DNA of 64,000 bases from Imperialibacter roseus (lineage in GTDB: Bacteria; Bacteroidota; Bacteroidia; Cytophagales; Cyclobacteriaceae). The stretch lies in assembly GCF_032999765.1 (NCBI RefSeq), contig NZ_CP136051.1, positions 3,510,417 through 3,574,416 of the forward strand, given 5' to 3'. The notes below the pieces were generated by a model, which was given only the letters and a program-made list of their open reading frames with translations, was not told the DNA's origin and did no database searches. A program made the translations under genes and the position numbers. This document shows, in pieces, positions 33,452 to 42,798 of this stretch (position 1 is the first letter of the stretch; each line of letters opens with the position of its first letter).

Positions 33452-34630
33452 TTATACTGCTAATTTTCTTTGCGCTTTTTCCCACACGGCCGATTGCTTG
33501 CCATTCATTAGTCGCCATAGGCCCCGGAAAACAGAAACATTCATGATGGTGAAGTACAAGGGTATGTACAGAATCTTCAGCCTTGTTTTTCGCTTTTCAA
33601 GTAGGTAACCCACAGCCGCCATTACATAAAATGCTATCTGGGCAACGAAGAGAATCGTGCCTGGCAAGTAGCCCTGAAGAGCCAGCATGAAGCTGGTGAC
33701 GAGAAGAAGCGGCAACATCAGCGGAGCGAGTGTCCAGCGAAGTGCCCGGTGCGATACATACTGAAAGGTCAATACAGGGTTGGGGAAAGGATTAAGTAGT
33801 CCGCTCATGCGTACTACTGCCTGAAGTCCTCCGGCGGCGATTCTCACCTTCCGCTTTATTTCTTCGGTAATAGAAAGGGAAGCCGTTTCAAGAGCATATG
33901 ACTGTGCCTCATATACTACCCGATGCCCTTTAGCGGCTATTCCCATTGTGAGTACAAAATCTTCGATAAGGGTGTCGGCCGGCACGGGCTCATAAAGGGA
34001 AGTTCTCACAGCAAAAAGCTCACCTGCAGCCCCAACCACTGAGTGCAGCTCTGAATCCCATTGTTTGAGCTTTGATTCATATTTCCAGTAGATGCCTTCA
34101 CCAGCGGCTGAAGCATCGTCGGCGTTGGTTTGTTCAATCCTTTTTTCTCCGGCCACTGCCCCCACCGATGGGTCAGCGAAATGGCGAACCATGTTGGAAA
34201 CTGCCTCTTTGTTGAGCAGTGTATTGGCGTCGGTGAAAATGGTGATAGGCGACGTAATGCTTTTCATTACCCTTTCAACAGCAGCCAGCTTTCCTTTGCG
34301 TTCGGGTCTGTGCTCCAGGGTAATGGCTGGGTATTTCGTAATAATCTCGTTGGTCTTATCTGTACTGCCGTCAGTGACAAAAAGAAACTTGATCTTATCA
34401 GACGGGTAGCTAAGGCTCAGGGAATTCCTGATTTTGTCTTCCACACAGTCCTGCTCGTTGTACGCAGCAACTAACATGGTTACTTCTGGCCACTCGATGG
34501 TAGAGAATTCCTTTCTTGGAGAGAAAAGTCGCTTGAATTTTACAAGCACAAAAAGCACCAACCCATACCCGAGGTAGCTGTAGAAAAGAATACTAAAAGC
34601 GACAATACTGAGAATGATAAGGATTTCCAT
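33452..34630 (-). CDS. Membrane-bound family 2 glycosyltransferase, first gene of the glycan cluster
   Basis: A 392-residue processive-type GT2: a membrane anchor at 1-25, a GT-A domain with PEVTMLVAAYNEQDCVEDKI, FLFVTDGSTDKTNEII, ITIFTDANTLLNKEAV (DAN) and the late DTLIEDFVLTM, ending in several membrane helices (about 295-375). The EDFVL in place of QxxRW catalytic spacing recalls poly-N-acetylglucosamine and cellulose synthase-like enzymes, but a strict QRRRW is not seen; RALRWTLAP may replace it. It would polymerise or export a surface glycan. It is the most upstream gene of a six-gene minus-strand run. Confidence 0.82.
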   Translation of the reverse strand: MEILIILSIVAFSILFYSYLGYGLVLFVLVKFKRLFSPRKEFSTIEWPEVTMLVAAYNEQDCVEDKIRNSLSLSYPSDKIKFLFVTDGSTDKTNEIITKYPAITLEHRPERKGKLAAVERVMKSITSPITIFTDANTLLNKEAVSNMVRHFADPSVGAVAGEKRIEQTNADDASAAGEGIYWKYESKLKQWDSELHSVVGAAGELFAVRTSLYEPVPADTLIEDFVLTMGIAAKGHRVVYEAQSYALETASLSITEEIKRKVRIAAGGLQAVVRMSGLLNPFPNPVLTFQYVSHRALRWTLAPLMLPLLLVTSFMLALQGYLPGTILFVAQIAFYVMAAVGYLLEKRKTRLKILYIPLYFTIMNVSVFRGLWRLMNGKQSAVWEKAQRKLAV

Positions 34631-34737
34631 TTCTGATCTTTTCCACCAAATTAGTGGGTGATCAGTGGTTGGGGCCTAAGTATTCGATAGTTGGGGACGA
34701 ACTGTCGATTTTTGGATTGAATCGGTGGAAGAGGGAA

Positions 34738-35421
34738 TCAGAGAGTTTTGATATGGTTCATCAAAACGGGCTTATGTGCCCTACTGATAGGTATTACTTT
34801 GTCTTTAATCACCAGGTTAGTTTCCTCAATATCAACAATCTTGGAAAGGTTCACTATGTACGACCTGTGCACTTTCAAAAACTTGCTGTTGTCTATTTTA
34901 GCATCAATGTTTTTTAAAGTAGAGTGAACAATGAATTTTTCTTTTTTCTCGGTGTGAAAGACGACATAATCTCCGATAGATTCTACGTATAAAATATCAT
35001 CCAGGCTAAGCCTTACATGCCTCCCATCTACTTTTATATAGAGTTCGTTAATCTCTTTGGATGTCTTTTTACCGTGCACCTCTCTTGCTTTATCGATGGC
35101 CTTTAAAAGCCTGCTCAAAACAATGGGTTTATGCAAATAGTCAGTCACCTTATATTCAAATGCTTCGAGGGCGTACTCCTTAAGCGTGGTGGTGAAAATA
35201 ACCTGAGGAATGTCGGGTTTCATGCGAACCAACTCCATGCCATTGAGCTCTGGCATTTCAATGTCGAGCAAAATAAGGTCTACCTCTTCTTTGTTTAAAA
35301 AATTAAGCGCCTCTAGCCCATTCTCACACATCCCCACCACAGTGAGGTCTTCAATCTTATCACACATGAGCTCCAGCGATTTTCTCGCCATCTCATCATC
35401 ATCAACTATCAGACACCTCAT
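34738..35421 (-). CDS. LytTR-type response regulator
   Basis: A 227-residue LytR/AgrA-type regulator. The receiver (1-115) has acidic DDDE at 8-11, phospho-acceptor Asp in LILLDIEMPELNGMELV (about 56) and the conserved Lys in DYLHKPI. The LytTR DNA-binding domain (about 130-225) shows YIKVDGRHVRLSLDDILYVESIGDYVVFHT and KFLKVHRSYIVNLSKI. It overlaps the hybrid kinase gene by four bases and is probably its second output. The gene lies 107 bases from the glycan cluster start, on the same strand. Confidence 0.92.
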   Translation of the reverse strand: MRCLIVDDDEMARKSLELMCDKIEDLTVVGMCENGLEALNFLNKEEVDLILLDIEMPELNGMELVRMKPDIPQVIFTTTLKEYALEAFEYKVTDYLHKPIVLSRLLKAIDKAREVHGKKTSKEINELYIKVDGRHVRLSLDDILYVESIGDYVVFHTEKKEKFIVHSTLKNIDAKIDNSKFLKVHRSYIVNLSKIVDIEETNLVIKDKVIPISRAHKPVLMNHIKTL

Positions 35422-38309
35422 TGCAATAAATAGCTTTTAATTCTAGCCAACTCATTTTGTACAATTTGCAACTTTGGATCAATATCCCCAATAAATTGAG
35501 AAAACTTCTGTTGAAGGGTATTCGTCATGCCCGATGCCTTGCCTTCGGTTTCTATTTCAACAAGGAGCTCTGACACTTTGGTCAGTCCCACCATAGCAAA
35601 GTTGGGAGATATTTTGTGCACCTTCCGAATGAATTCCGCCTCGTTTCCCTCTTTTTCCAGCTGTTTCAAAAGCTCAATTTCGCTGGCAATGCCATCAACA
35701 AAAATCTGAAAGATGATGGAAGCCCTTTCTACATCGTCCTCATACATCATGTAAAGGTGCTCTCTGTCCAAAGAGGCTGAAAACTCAAAATCGGGCATTT
35801 TTTTCTCTTTCTCCTGCATTTTCTGATCCTTTAGGGCTTTGAGCAATTGCTCAGGAGTAAACGGTTTAGTCAAATGGTAGTTCATGCCTACTTCGAGGGC
35901 TCGGTTGCGCTCATCTACCAAAGCTGAAGCAGTCAACGCTATAATCGGAACTGTGCAATTTGGATTATTTTCCATGCTCCTAATCCGTATGGTTGTTTCG
36001 TAACCATCCATTTTAGGCATCCGTATATCCATTAAAATATAATTATAAACATAATTTTCAACGAATTCGAGTGCTTCAACCCCATTATTAGCTATATCAC
36101 AGGTAATTTCCCATTTAAAAAACAACCCCGAAAGGTATTGCTGATTCATTTCATTATCCTCCACTATCAGCACCCTGCTAAGGTCGGGAGGAGAACTACT
36201 ATCATGGCTTGGTTCCTCGGCTAGCTCGGCTTCGCCCACCCTTAACTCAAGAATCACCCGAAAAGTGGTGCCCTGACCTTCTTCACTTTCGAGTTGTATG
36301 GTGCCACCCATCATTTCCACAAGGTGCTTCACTATCGAAAGCCCAAGTCCGGTGCCACCATACTTGAGCTTGGTTTCTTTATCGGCTTGCTTAAAGGTCT
36401 CGAACACCATTTTTTGCTTGTCGGCCGATATCCCAATGCCTGTGTCCCACACAGAAAATTCCATTTTAACCGAGTCCCCTATTTTCTCCAGCACTTTAGC
36501 AGCGATAACGATGAAGCCTTTTTCAGTGAACTTGGCAGCATTACCCACCAGGTTGATGAAAATCTGGTTCAGTGCCGTAGGGTCTGCCAGAAGGGTCTCG
36601 GGCACATCAGGTGATATGTCGGTGAAGAAATTGATATTGCCCTTGCCCGCCTTCACCTCAAAGGTCTTCATGACCGATTCTGCCACGTTCCGGATGTTAA
36701 CGGGCTCCTCGGCCAGCTCATACAGCCCCGCTTCTATTTTAGACAGGTCAAGGATACCGGATATCAATCCAAGCAGTATTTCTGTCGAAAATTTGATTGT
36801 TTTAAGGTAGTCGCTTTGCCGCTGATCCAATGCCGTGTCGCCCAGCAGGTTCGACATTCCAACGATCGCATTGATTGGATTGCGGATTTCATGACTCATG
36901 TTGGCCAAAAACTGCTTTTCTGCCAGCATGGCCTTTTCCGCTTTGTTGCGGGCAATCCGCAATTCTTCCTCCAGTCTCTTCCTGTCAGTGATGTCGTAGT
37001 GAATGCCTAGCGATCCCTGAATAACGCCCTTTTCGTCGTAAAACGGAGCTCCGCTAATCAGCACCCATCTTCTTTCGCCACTTTTATTCAGTATTTCTAT
37101 CTCGTAAATATTGGCTTTGCCCTCAAGCCTTTCTGCGTCTTGCTTTTCTATAATTGCCAACGACTCCGGCGGCACAAGCAGTTCATTGGCTTTTTTGCCA
37201 ACGAGTTCCGCCGTGGTATAGCCAGTCATTTCACAGAACCTCTGGTACGCTTTTATTATTCGCCCATCACGGTCTACCTCAAGCAGGCCCAGCTCCATGT
37301 TTTCGATGAGACCTCTGTACTTTTCTTCGCTGAGCTTTAATCGCTTCTCCTGGTTTTTATCTTCTGTAATATCCAAATAGTGCCACAGGTGGCCCAGGTA
37401 GGTTTCATCTTCAAAAATCGGGATGTAGTCACGGAGCAGTACCGTGCCGTCATTCATTAACAGCTCCTCCCGGCTCACCAATTGTTGCTTGTTCAGCAGT
37501 TGTTCTATGCGTTTGGCAAAAGCTGCGGGATTGGCAAACAAATGTTTAGTCTCTTCTGCAGAATTACTGCAGTCGGCACCAATCAGATCATCGGGCTGAG
37601 CAGAAATATTGAAAATGGAACAAAGTTTCTCATTCACCAGCACAATTTTGCGGTGCTCATCCTCTACAAGAATGCCCGCATTGAGACTACCAATTAGCGA
37701 GGTGAGCCTTAAACTTGCCTTCATCAACTCCTGCTCCGAGTCAATTCGCTTCGAAACATCTCTTCCAACGGCGCTTACCTTGAGAAGCTTGCCTGAAGGA
37801 TTGTAGAAATACTGCACATTTTGTTCTATCCAAATCCATTGACCGTTAACGCCAATGACAGGCACCACACTAAAACTGCGTTTCTCCTTCTCAATTCTTT
37901 GCTGCTGGTAGAAAAAAAGTATCTGTTTTTTGTATTTATCAGGCACAAAATCGACAAACTTTCGCCCGATAATTTCTGACTTATTCTTGAAACCTAAACT
38001 CTTAACAGCCACTGGGTTTACCAGGGTAATGACTCCGCTTCCTGTTGTTTCGTATATAAAATCAGTGGCCGATTCGATAATCTGCCGGTACCTAAGCTCA
38101 CTTTCCTCTGCTAGCCTGGTTCTCTCGTCTACTTTCAACTCCAGGCTCTCTTTCAGGAGTATCAGCTCCTGGTTGGCACTCTCAAGTTCCTTGGTTCTCG
38201 AAATAAGCACAGTCTCAGCTTGCTTCCGCAAAGCTACCTCTCTCTGTAATTGCTTTTTTAAATCTTCCAATTCGTCCATTCCAGCCATCTGAGGTTTGAG
38301 GCAATCCAC
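35418..38309 (-). CDS. Hybrid sensor histidine kinase (3 PAS, HisKA, HATPase, REC, HPt)
   Basis: A 963-residue kinase with no membrane segment, so it is cytoplasmic. In order: a coiled coil (11-70), PAS1 (about 72-190), PAS2 (200-315), PAS3 (325-445), HisKA with FLANMSHEIRNPINAIVGMS, a HATPase with NLVGNAAKFTEKGF (N box), DTGIGIS and GGTGLGLSIVKHLV, a receiver (about 715-830; LIVEDNEMNQQ, ILMDIRMPKMDG) and an HPt domain with KVHKISPNFAMVGL (about 885). The phospho-His context reads HEIRNP rather than the usual HEIRTP. The domain order is that of a full internal phosphorelay. It overlaps the LytTR regulator gene by four bases; the two may control the adjacent glycan cluster, which is inference. 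Confidence 0.92.
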   Translation of the reverse strand: MDCLKPQMAGMDELEDLKKQLQREVALRKQAETVLISRTKELESANQELILLKESLELKVDERTRLAEESELRYRQIIESATDFIYETTGSGVITLVNPVAVKSLGFKNKSEIIGRKFVDFVPDKYKKQILFFYQQQRIEKEKRSFSVVPVIGVNGQWIWIEQNVQYFYNPSGKLLKVSAVGRDVSKRIDSEQELMKASLRLTSLIGSLNAGILVEDEHRKIVLVNEKLCSIFNISAQPDDLIGADCSNSAEETKHLFANPAAFAKRIEQLLNKQQLVSREELLMNDGTVLLRDYIPIFEDETYLGHLWHYLDITEDKNQEKRLKLSEEKYRGLIENMELGLLEVDRDGRIIKAYQRFCEMTGYTTAELVGKKANELLVPPESLAIIEKQDAERLEGKANIYEIEILNKSGERRWVLISGAPFYDEKGVIQGSLGIHYDITDRKRLEEELRIARNKAEKAMLAEKQFLANMSHEIRNPINAIVGMSNLLGDTALDQRQSDYLKTIKFSTEILLGLISGILDLSKIEAGLYELAEEPVNIRNVAESVMKTFEVKAGKGNINFFTDISPDVPETLLADPTALNQIFINLVGNAAKFTEKGFIVIAAKVLEKIGDSVKMEFSVWDTGIGISADKQKMVFETFKQADKETKLKYGGTGLGLSIVKHLVEMMGGTIQLESEEGQGTTFRVILELRVGEAELAEEPSHDSSSPPDLSRVLIVEDNEMNQQYLSGLFFKWEITCDIANNGVEALEFVENYVYNYILMDIRMPKMDGYETTIRIRSMENNPNCTVPIIALTASALVDERNRALEVGMNYHLTKPFTPEQLLKALKDQKMQEKEKKMPDFEFSASLDREHLYMMYEDDVERASIIFQIFVDGIASEIELLKQLEKEGNEAEFIRKVHKISPNFAMVGLTKVSELLVEIETEGKASGMTNTLQQKFSQFIGDIDPKLQIVQNELARIKSYLLQ

Positions 38310-38582
38310 GATTGATCCAAAAAATTACAACTTCTTCAGCATTTTTGATAGCAGAAGTAAATATCATTCACTCCAATATGCTTTTTGAAAGCAACCTCGC
38401 TTTTTATTCATTCGCTAAACGCAAAAACAAGTAGAACTGCGACCTGTGTCTTACTCTATGCGGCATTCCTACCGTGGCCCGGCTACACAAACTCAACCTC
38501 ATTTCTATTAAAAAATTATCACTTCAACGCAACCTGAAGGCAGCTTGGCGCATCTAAACAACGAGGTCAAAACTAACTTACT

Positions 38583-41003
38583 ATGCTTAAAAACTTTTTC
38601 AATGTCACCTTCAGGAGCATTCTGAAGCACAAATTCTACTCTTTTATCAATATTCTAGGGCTCTCTATTGGCATCACTTGCTTTCTGATGATCACGCTTT
38701 ATGTGAAAGACGAGCTGAGCTATGACAAGCACCTCCCAGCCATTGAAAGGCTATACAGGCTCGATTTCACGGGTACTATTGGCGGCAACACTTTCATCAC
38801 TTCCCTTTCGAGCGTGCCTGCGGCGCAAGCTCTGATAAACGACTACCCGGAGGTGGAATCGGCAGTAAGGATGCGGGAAAGAGGCAATGAAATGATCAAG
38901 CCGGAGGGCCAGATGCAGATCTTCAATGAGGAGAAAATACTGCTGGCTGACTCAAACTTCTTTGAGTTTTTTCAGCTGCCCCTGCTTGAAGGTGATCCAG
39001 CAACTGCGCTGGCCGCCCCAAAAAAGGCAGCTATAAGCGAGTCGATAGCAAAAAAATATTTCGGTGATGAGCCTGCGGTTGGCAAAACAATAGAAGTGCA
39101 AGGCTGGGACAACTTTGAGGTTACGGCTGTATACAAAGAAATGCCCAGCAATCAGCACTTTCATGCCGACGTGCTATTCTCAATTACCAGTACAAGCGAA
39201 GCTTTCAATACGCAGTGGATGGGCTTCAATTTTGTCACTTACCTCAAAATTAAGCCTGAGAACACTGCTTCTGCCCTTGAAGCAAAATTCCCCGACATGA
39301 TCACCAAATACATCGGGCCCGAAATTCAGAAGTTCATGGGGCAAAGCATGGAAGAATTTCACGAAGCGGGGGGACAATTAGGCTATGCCTTATACCCCGT
39401 AAGGGACATTCACCTCAACTCCAGCAAGCTCGGCGAGTTTGAAGCAAATAGTGACGTTACCTATGTCTATCTGTTTTCTGTCATCGCTTTCTTCATTCTG
39501 CTGATTGCCTGTATCAACTTCATGAACCTGTCCACGGCTCGTTCCGCAAACCGGGCTAAGGAAGTGGGTGTCCGTAAAGTACTGGGTGCACAGCGCCCGG
39601 TTATCGTTCGCCAGTTTCTGGCAGAAGCACTTATCCTAAGCTTCTTTTCATTTATGCTGGCTTACGGGTTATGCTTTCTGCTCCTTCCCTCGTTCAATAC
39701 ATTAGCCGAAAAGCAATTAGCCATCAGTGCCTTGCTTACACCCGGGTTTATTATCACCATCTTAGGGTTGATCTTTGCCGTAGGCTTATTGGCCGGCAGC
39801 TACCCGGCCTTCTACCTCTCTGGCTTCAAGCCTGTAGAGGTACTTAAAGGCAAGCTCAACCTCGGCATGAAGAGTGGGGCCATTCGTAGCATTCTTGTTG
39901 TCTTCCAGTTCACACTCTCCATTATCATGATAGTGGGCACCATGGTTATTTATGATCAATTGAATTTCATACGAAACAAAAAGCTGGGCTACCAGAAAGA
40001 TCACCTGATCATTATCAACGACCCCTGGCTTTTGAAAGACAACCTCAACGCCTTCAAAACTGAAGCACTGCGAAATTCATCTATCATTAGCGGCACACTC
40101 AGCAGCTTTCTGCCTGTTAATGGAAACAACAATAACAACCTTTACTTCAAAGGAAAAAATCCTCAAAACGAATCCCACATAGTCAGTGATTGGCGTGTGG
40201 ATCAGGACTACGTGCCCACATTCGGGATTGAAATAAAGGACGGACGAAACTTTTCAAGGGAGTTTCCGAGTGACTCTTCTGCTATTGTAGTCAATGAGGC
40301 ATTTGTTAAACAGTTTGGCCTTGAAAACCCGATCGGAGAATTGATTTCTACCCATGGCGACGACGATGACATTGTTTCGTACAAAATCATTGGCGTTATG
40401 GGCGACTTCCACTATGCATCGCTTAGGGAGAGCATTTACCCGCTAATGATGAAGCTGGCCAGCAGCCGGGGAAATATCACTTTCAAAGTGGCTGGCGACA
40501 ATATTGATCAAACCATCGCTACCCTGAAGAGCACCTGGGAGCAGTTTGGCCCGGGGCAGCCTTTCAGCTACAACTTCATCGACCAGCAGTTTGAGGATGT
40601 GCACAAGTCGGAAATGCGTATAGGCTCCATCTTTATGGTGTTTGCCTCGCTGGCTGTGTTTATTGCCTGCCTTGGGCTGTTTGGGCTTGCAGCTTTCACA
40701 GCCGAGCAGCGCAACAAAGAAATTGGCGTACGCAAGGTGCTTGGCGCCAGTGTTTCCAGCATTATGGGCTTGCTCTCCTGGGAGTTTGTGAAGCTGATCG
40801 GCATTTCCTTTGTCATAGCGGCGCCCACGGCCTACTTTGCTGTTGGCAAATGGCTCGACAACTTTGCCTACCGAACCGACCTCAACCTGGTGACTATTTT
40901 CATTGCGGGCTTGCTATCGTTGGTAGTGGCCTGGCTCACCATGAGCTTTCAAACTTGGCGAGCTGCCCGTGCCAATCCGGTAAACTCCCTCAGAAGCGAA
41001 TAA
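38583..41003 (+). CDS. FtsX/MacB-type ABC transporter permease
   Basis: An 806-residue permease of the type common in Bacteroidota. It has an N-terminal membrane helix, a periplasmic MacB-type domain (about 50-280), an FtsX helix set around 285-430 with RSANRAKEVGVRKVLGAQR, a second periplasmic domain, and a repeat set at about 680-800 with RNKEIGVRKVLGASVSSIMG. The twin GVRKVLGA loops would touch the ATPase. No ATPase gene adjoins, so its partner must be elsewhere. Such permeases move lipoproteins or peptides or act as mechanotransmitters. A hairpin terminator follows. Confidence 0.9.
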   Translation: MLKNFFNVTFRSILKHKFYSFINILGLSIGITCFLMITLYVKDELSYDKHLPAIERLYRLDFTGTIGGNTFITSLSSVPAAQALINDYPEVESAVRMRERGNEMIKPEGQMQIFNEEKILLADSNFFEFFQLPLLEGDPATALAAPKKAAISESIAKKYFGDEPAVGKTIEVQGWDNFEVTAVYKEMPSNQHFHADVLFSITSTSEAFNTQWMGFNFVTYLKIKPENTASALEAKFPDMITKYIGPEIQKFMGQSMEEFHEAGGQLGYALYPVRDIHLNSSKLGEFEANSDVTYVYLFSVIAFFILLIACINFMNLSTARSANRAKEVGVRKVLGAQRPVIVRQFLAEALILSFFSFMLAYGLCFLLLPSFNTLAEKQLAISALLTPGFIITILGLIFAVGLLAGSYPAFYLSGFKPVEVLKGKLNLGMKSGAIRSILVVFQFTLSIIMIVGTMVIYDQLNFIRNKKLGYQKDHLIIINDPWLLKDNLNAFKTEALRNSSIISGTLSSFLPVNGNNNNNLYFKGKNPQNESHIVSDWRVDQDYVPTFGIEIKDGRNFSREFPSDSSAIVVNEAFVKQFGLENPIGELISTHGDDDDIVSYKIIGVMGDFHYASLRESIYPLMMKLASSRGNITFKVAGDNIDQTIATLKSTWEQFGPGQPFSYNFIDQQFEDVHKSEMRIGSIFMVFASLAVFIACLGLFGLAAFTAEQRNKEIGVRKVLGASVSSIMGLLSWEFVKLIGISFVIAAPTAYFAVGKWLDNFAYRTDLNLVTIFIAGLLSLVVAWLTMSFQTWRAARANPVNSLRSE

Positions 41004-41006
41004 CAT

Positions 41007-41045
41007 AAAAAAAGAGGCCAGCCCAATTTACTTGCGCTGGCCTCT
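41007..41045. terminator. Bidirectional terminator between convergent genes
   Basis: Perfect 10-base stem AGAGGCCAGC / GCTGGCCTCT with a 13-base loop, and an A-run on the left that becomes the T tract for minus-strand transcripts. It separates the permease gene from the DUF1573 gene, whose stop is at 41069. The plus-strand side has only GCCTTTC as a tail, so it should be more effective for the minus strand. Confidence 0.75.
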
Positions 41046-41068
41046 GCCTTTCAAAAGGAATGTCTTTC

Positions 41069-41488
41069 TTACTCCCCTGCTTCTTTCTTAGGCAAAACGT
41101 TTGTGGTAATGCTGATCCTTTCGCTGCTATTGGTAGCGTTAGAAATAATGGTGATCACCTTGTTTTGCATACCCATTTTTCCAGCGCTGTTGAATGATAC
41201 CTTTACTTCACCTTTTTCTCCGGGAGCAATAGGCTCTTTTGGCCAGCTGGGGGCTGTGCATCCGCATGTTGTCAGCACTCTCGACAAAATCAGAGGCTCA
41301 GTGCCTTTATTTGAAAAGGCAAATACATATTCAACCTTATCTCCTTGTGTAATGTCGCCAAAATCGTGAGTAGACTCTTCAAACTTAATTTCAGGACCCT
41401 TCTTTTCTGCAGCCGCATCCTGAGCTTGTACAACCACTGCCGATACCAGCATGAAAACTACTAACCAAGCAAACTTTCTCATATTCAA
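41069..41488 (-). CDS. DUF1573 domain protein, secreted
   Basis: A 139-residue exported protein (signal MRKFAWLVVFMLVSAVVVQA after an MN start, cleaved near AQDAAA). The mature domain is DUF1573: IKFEESTHDFGDITQGDKVEYVFAFSNKGTEPLILSRVLTTCGCTAPSWPKEPIAPGEKGEVKVSFNS. The CGCT motif and Ig-like beta sandwich are the family signature. Role unknown; similar proteins lie near surface or peptidase genes. It stands alone. Confidence 0.9.
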   Translation of the reverse strand: MNMRKFAWLVVFMLVSAVVVQAQDAAAEKKGPEIKFEESTHDFGDITQGDKVEYVFAFSNKGTEPLILSRVLTTCGCTAPSWPKEPIAPGEKGEVKVSFNSAGKMGMQNKVITIISNATNSSERISITTNVLPKKEAGE

Positions 41489-41622
41489 TTATATTTTGTA
41501 AAACTCAATTTTAATACACAAACAACGATGTAGGTAACCGTTAGTTCCATTACTAACACCAGAGAAGCGTTTTTATTCTCCTTCATTAACAAAAGTAAAT
41601 AAATTTCTCAGAGCAAAGAAAC

Positions 41623-42720
41623 TTAGCTGCTCTTCGATACAGCTTCCATTAAACCCCGCATATACCCTATAGCATAAAGGTTGCCAAGAATGCCATACCC
41701 GGGATGATTATTTTCCTCTCCTTCCATCGTCGGTACATGATCCGGCCGGATAGGCCCTTTGAAGCCGACATCATAGTAGGCCTTCATGGCTTCATACATA
41801 TCTGTTTTGCCATTGTCGTGAAAGCTTTCTTCAAACTTCCATTTGTCGCCAATGATGTCACGGAAGTGCACAAAGTAGATGCGATCTTTTTTGCCAAAGT
41901 ACCTGATGGCCGACGGGATATCCTCCCCCATAGTGGCAAAGGTGCCCTGGCAGAAAGTGAGCCCGTTGCTTGGGCTGGAATGCATATCAAGCATACGTTT
42001 GAAGGCCTCCACTGAGGTCATGATCCTCGCAATACCCCGGATGTTGGGTATTGGCGGGTCATCAGGGTGCATGGCCATTTTAATCCCTGCTTTTTCGGCT
42101 TCCGGCATAATTGCCTTCAGGAAGTAGTCGAGGTTACTCCACATTTTTTCGGCAGAAATTTCGCCGTACTCGGTAAGAGGCAGGTCTTTTACGTCTTCGT
42201 AGTTAAAGGCAGTAACGAATGCGTCTCCCCGGCCCCTCTTGTCGACCTGGCTGCGGTGCCAGCTAATGACAGGCATCCAGTTGTAGCAAACAGTGTCGAT
42301 ACCTGCCCTGGAGCTGCTTTTTAAGAACGTAATAAAATTATCAAGCTCTTCGTCTCTCCCAGGCAGGCCCAACTTGGTTTTTTCAAGTGTTGGCGGCCCT
42401 TCCAATACCCGGAGCACCAATCCTTCTTTGGCAAATACGTCCTTTAGCCCCTGGATAGTCTCATAGTCCCACGGCTTTTTGCCTGGCACCCCAGCCATAC
42501 CAGGGCTTACGGAGCAAACCGCCCCATTTACACCCATTTGGCGTTGCAAAGCCAGTTTTTGCGGTTGCATGCCATAGAAGTATGACATGCAAATTTGTAA
42601 CTCATCTTTCAGTTGTGGATCTCTTCTGATGCCCTCACCAAATGCATAACTGTTTCCCAGGCCAGAGAGGGCTGCCAGTGAGGCAGTGCCCTTTATAAAC
42701 TGTCTCCTCGACTTTTCCAT
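41623..42720 (-). CDS. uxuA: Mannonate dehydratase with Tat-type signal
   Basis: The 365-residue enzyme is a TIM-barrel mannonate dehydratase (UxuA; D-mannonate to 2-dehydro-3-deoxy-D-gluconate). Catalytic-site segments seen are KMAMHPDDPP, CQGTFATMGED, VHFRDI, ESFHDNGKTDM and PIRPDHVPT, which carry the metal and substrate ligands. It starts MEKSRRQFIKGTASLAALSGLGNSYAFGEG, a twin-arginine signal (SRRQFIKG) with hydrophobic core, which cytoplasmic UxuA proteins lack. Residue count is shorter than the about 390-400 of E. coli UxuA. No uxuB, uxaC or kdg gene is nearby. The variant may act in the periplasm, or use a different acid sugar. Confidence 0.83.
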   Translation of the reverse strand: MEKSRRQFIKGTASLAALSGLGNSYAFGEGIRRDPQLKDELQICMSYFYGMQPQKLALQRQMGVNGAVCSVSPGMAGVPGKKPWDYETIQGLKDVFAKEGLVLRVLEGPPTLEKTKLGLPGRDEELDNFITFLKSSSRAGIDTVCYNWMPVISWHRSQVDKRGRGDAFVTAFNYEDVKDLPLTEYGEISAEKMWSNLDYFLKAIMPEAEKAGIKMAMHPDDPPIPNIRGIARIMTSVEAFKRMLDMHSSPSNGLTFCQGTFATMGEDIPSAIRYFGKKDRIYFVHFRDIIGDKWKFEESFHDNGKTDMYEAMKAYYDVGFKGPIRPDHVPTMEGEENNHPGYGILGNLYAIGYMRGLMEAVSKSS

Positions 42721-42798
42721 GTTCTTAAATATTAGGTGTTGCGAGTCGGTCTAACCTGCCAGGGAAGTTAACAAAAAGAGGAAACTTCAAAAGGTTAA

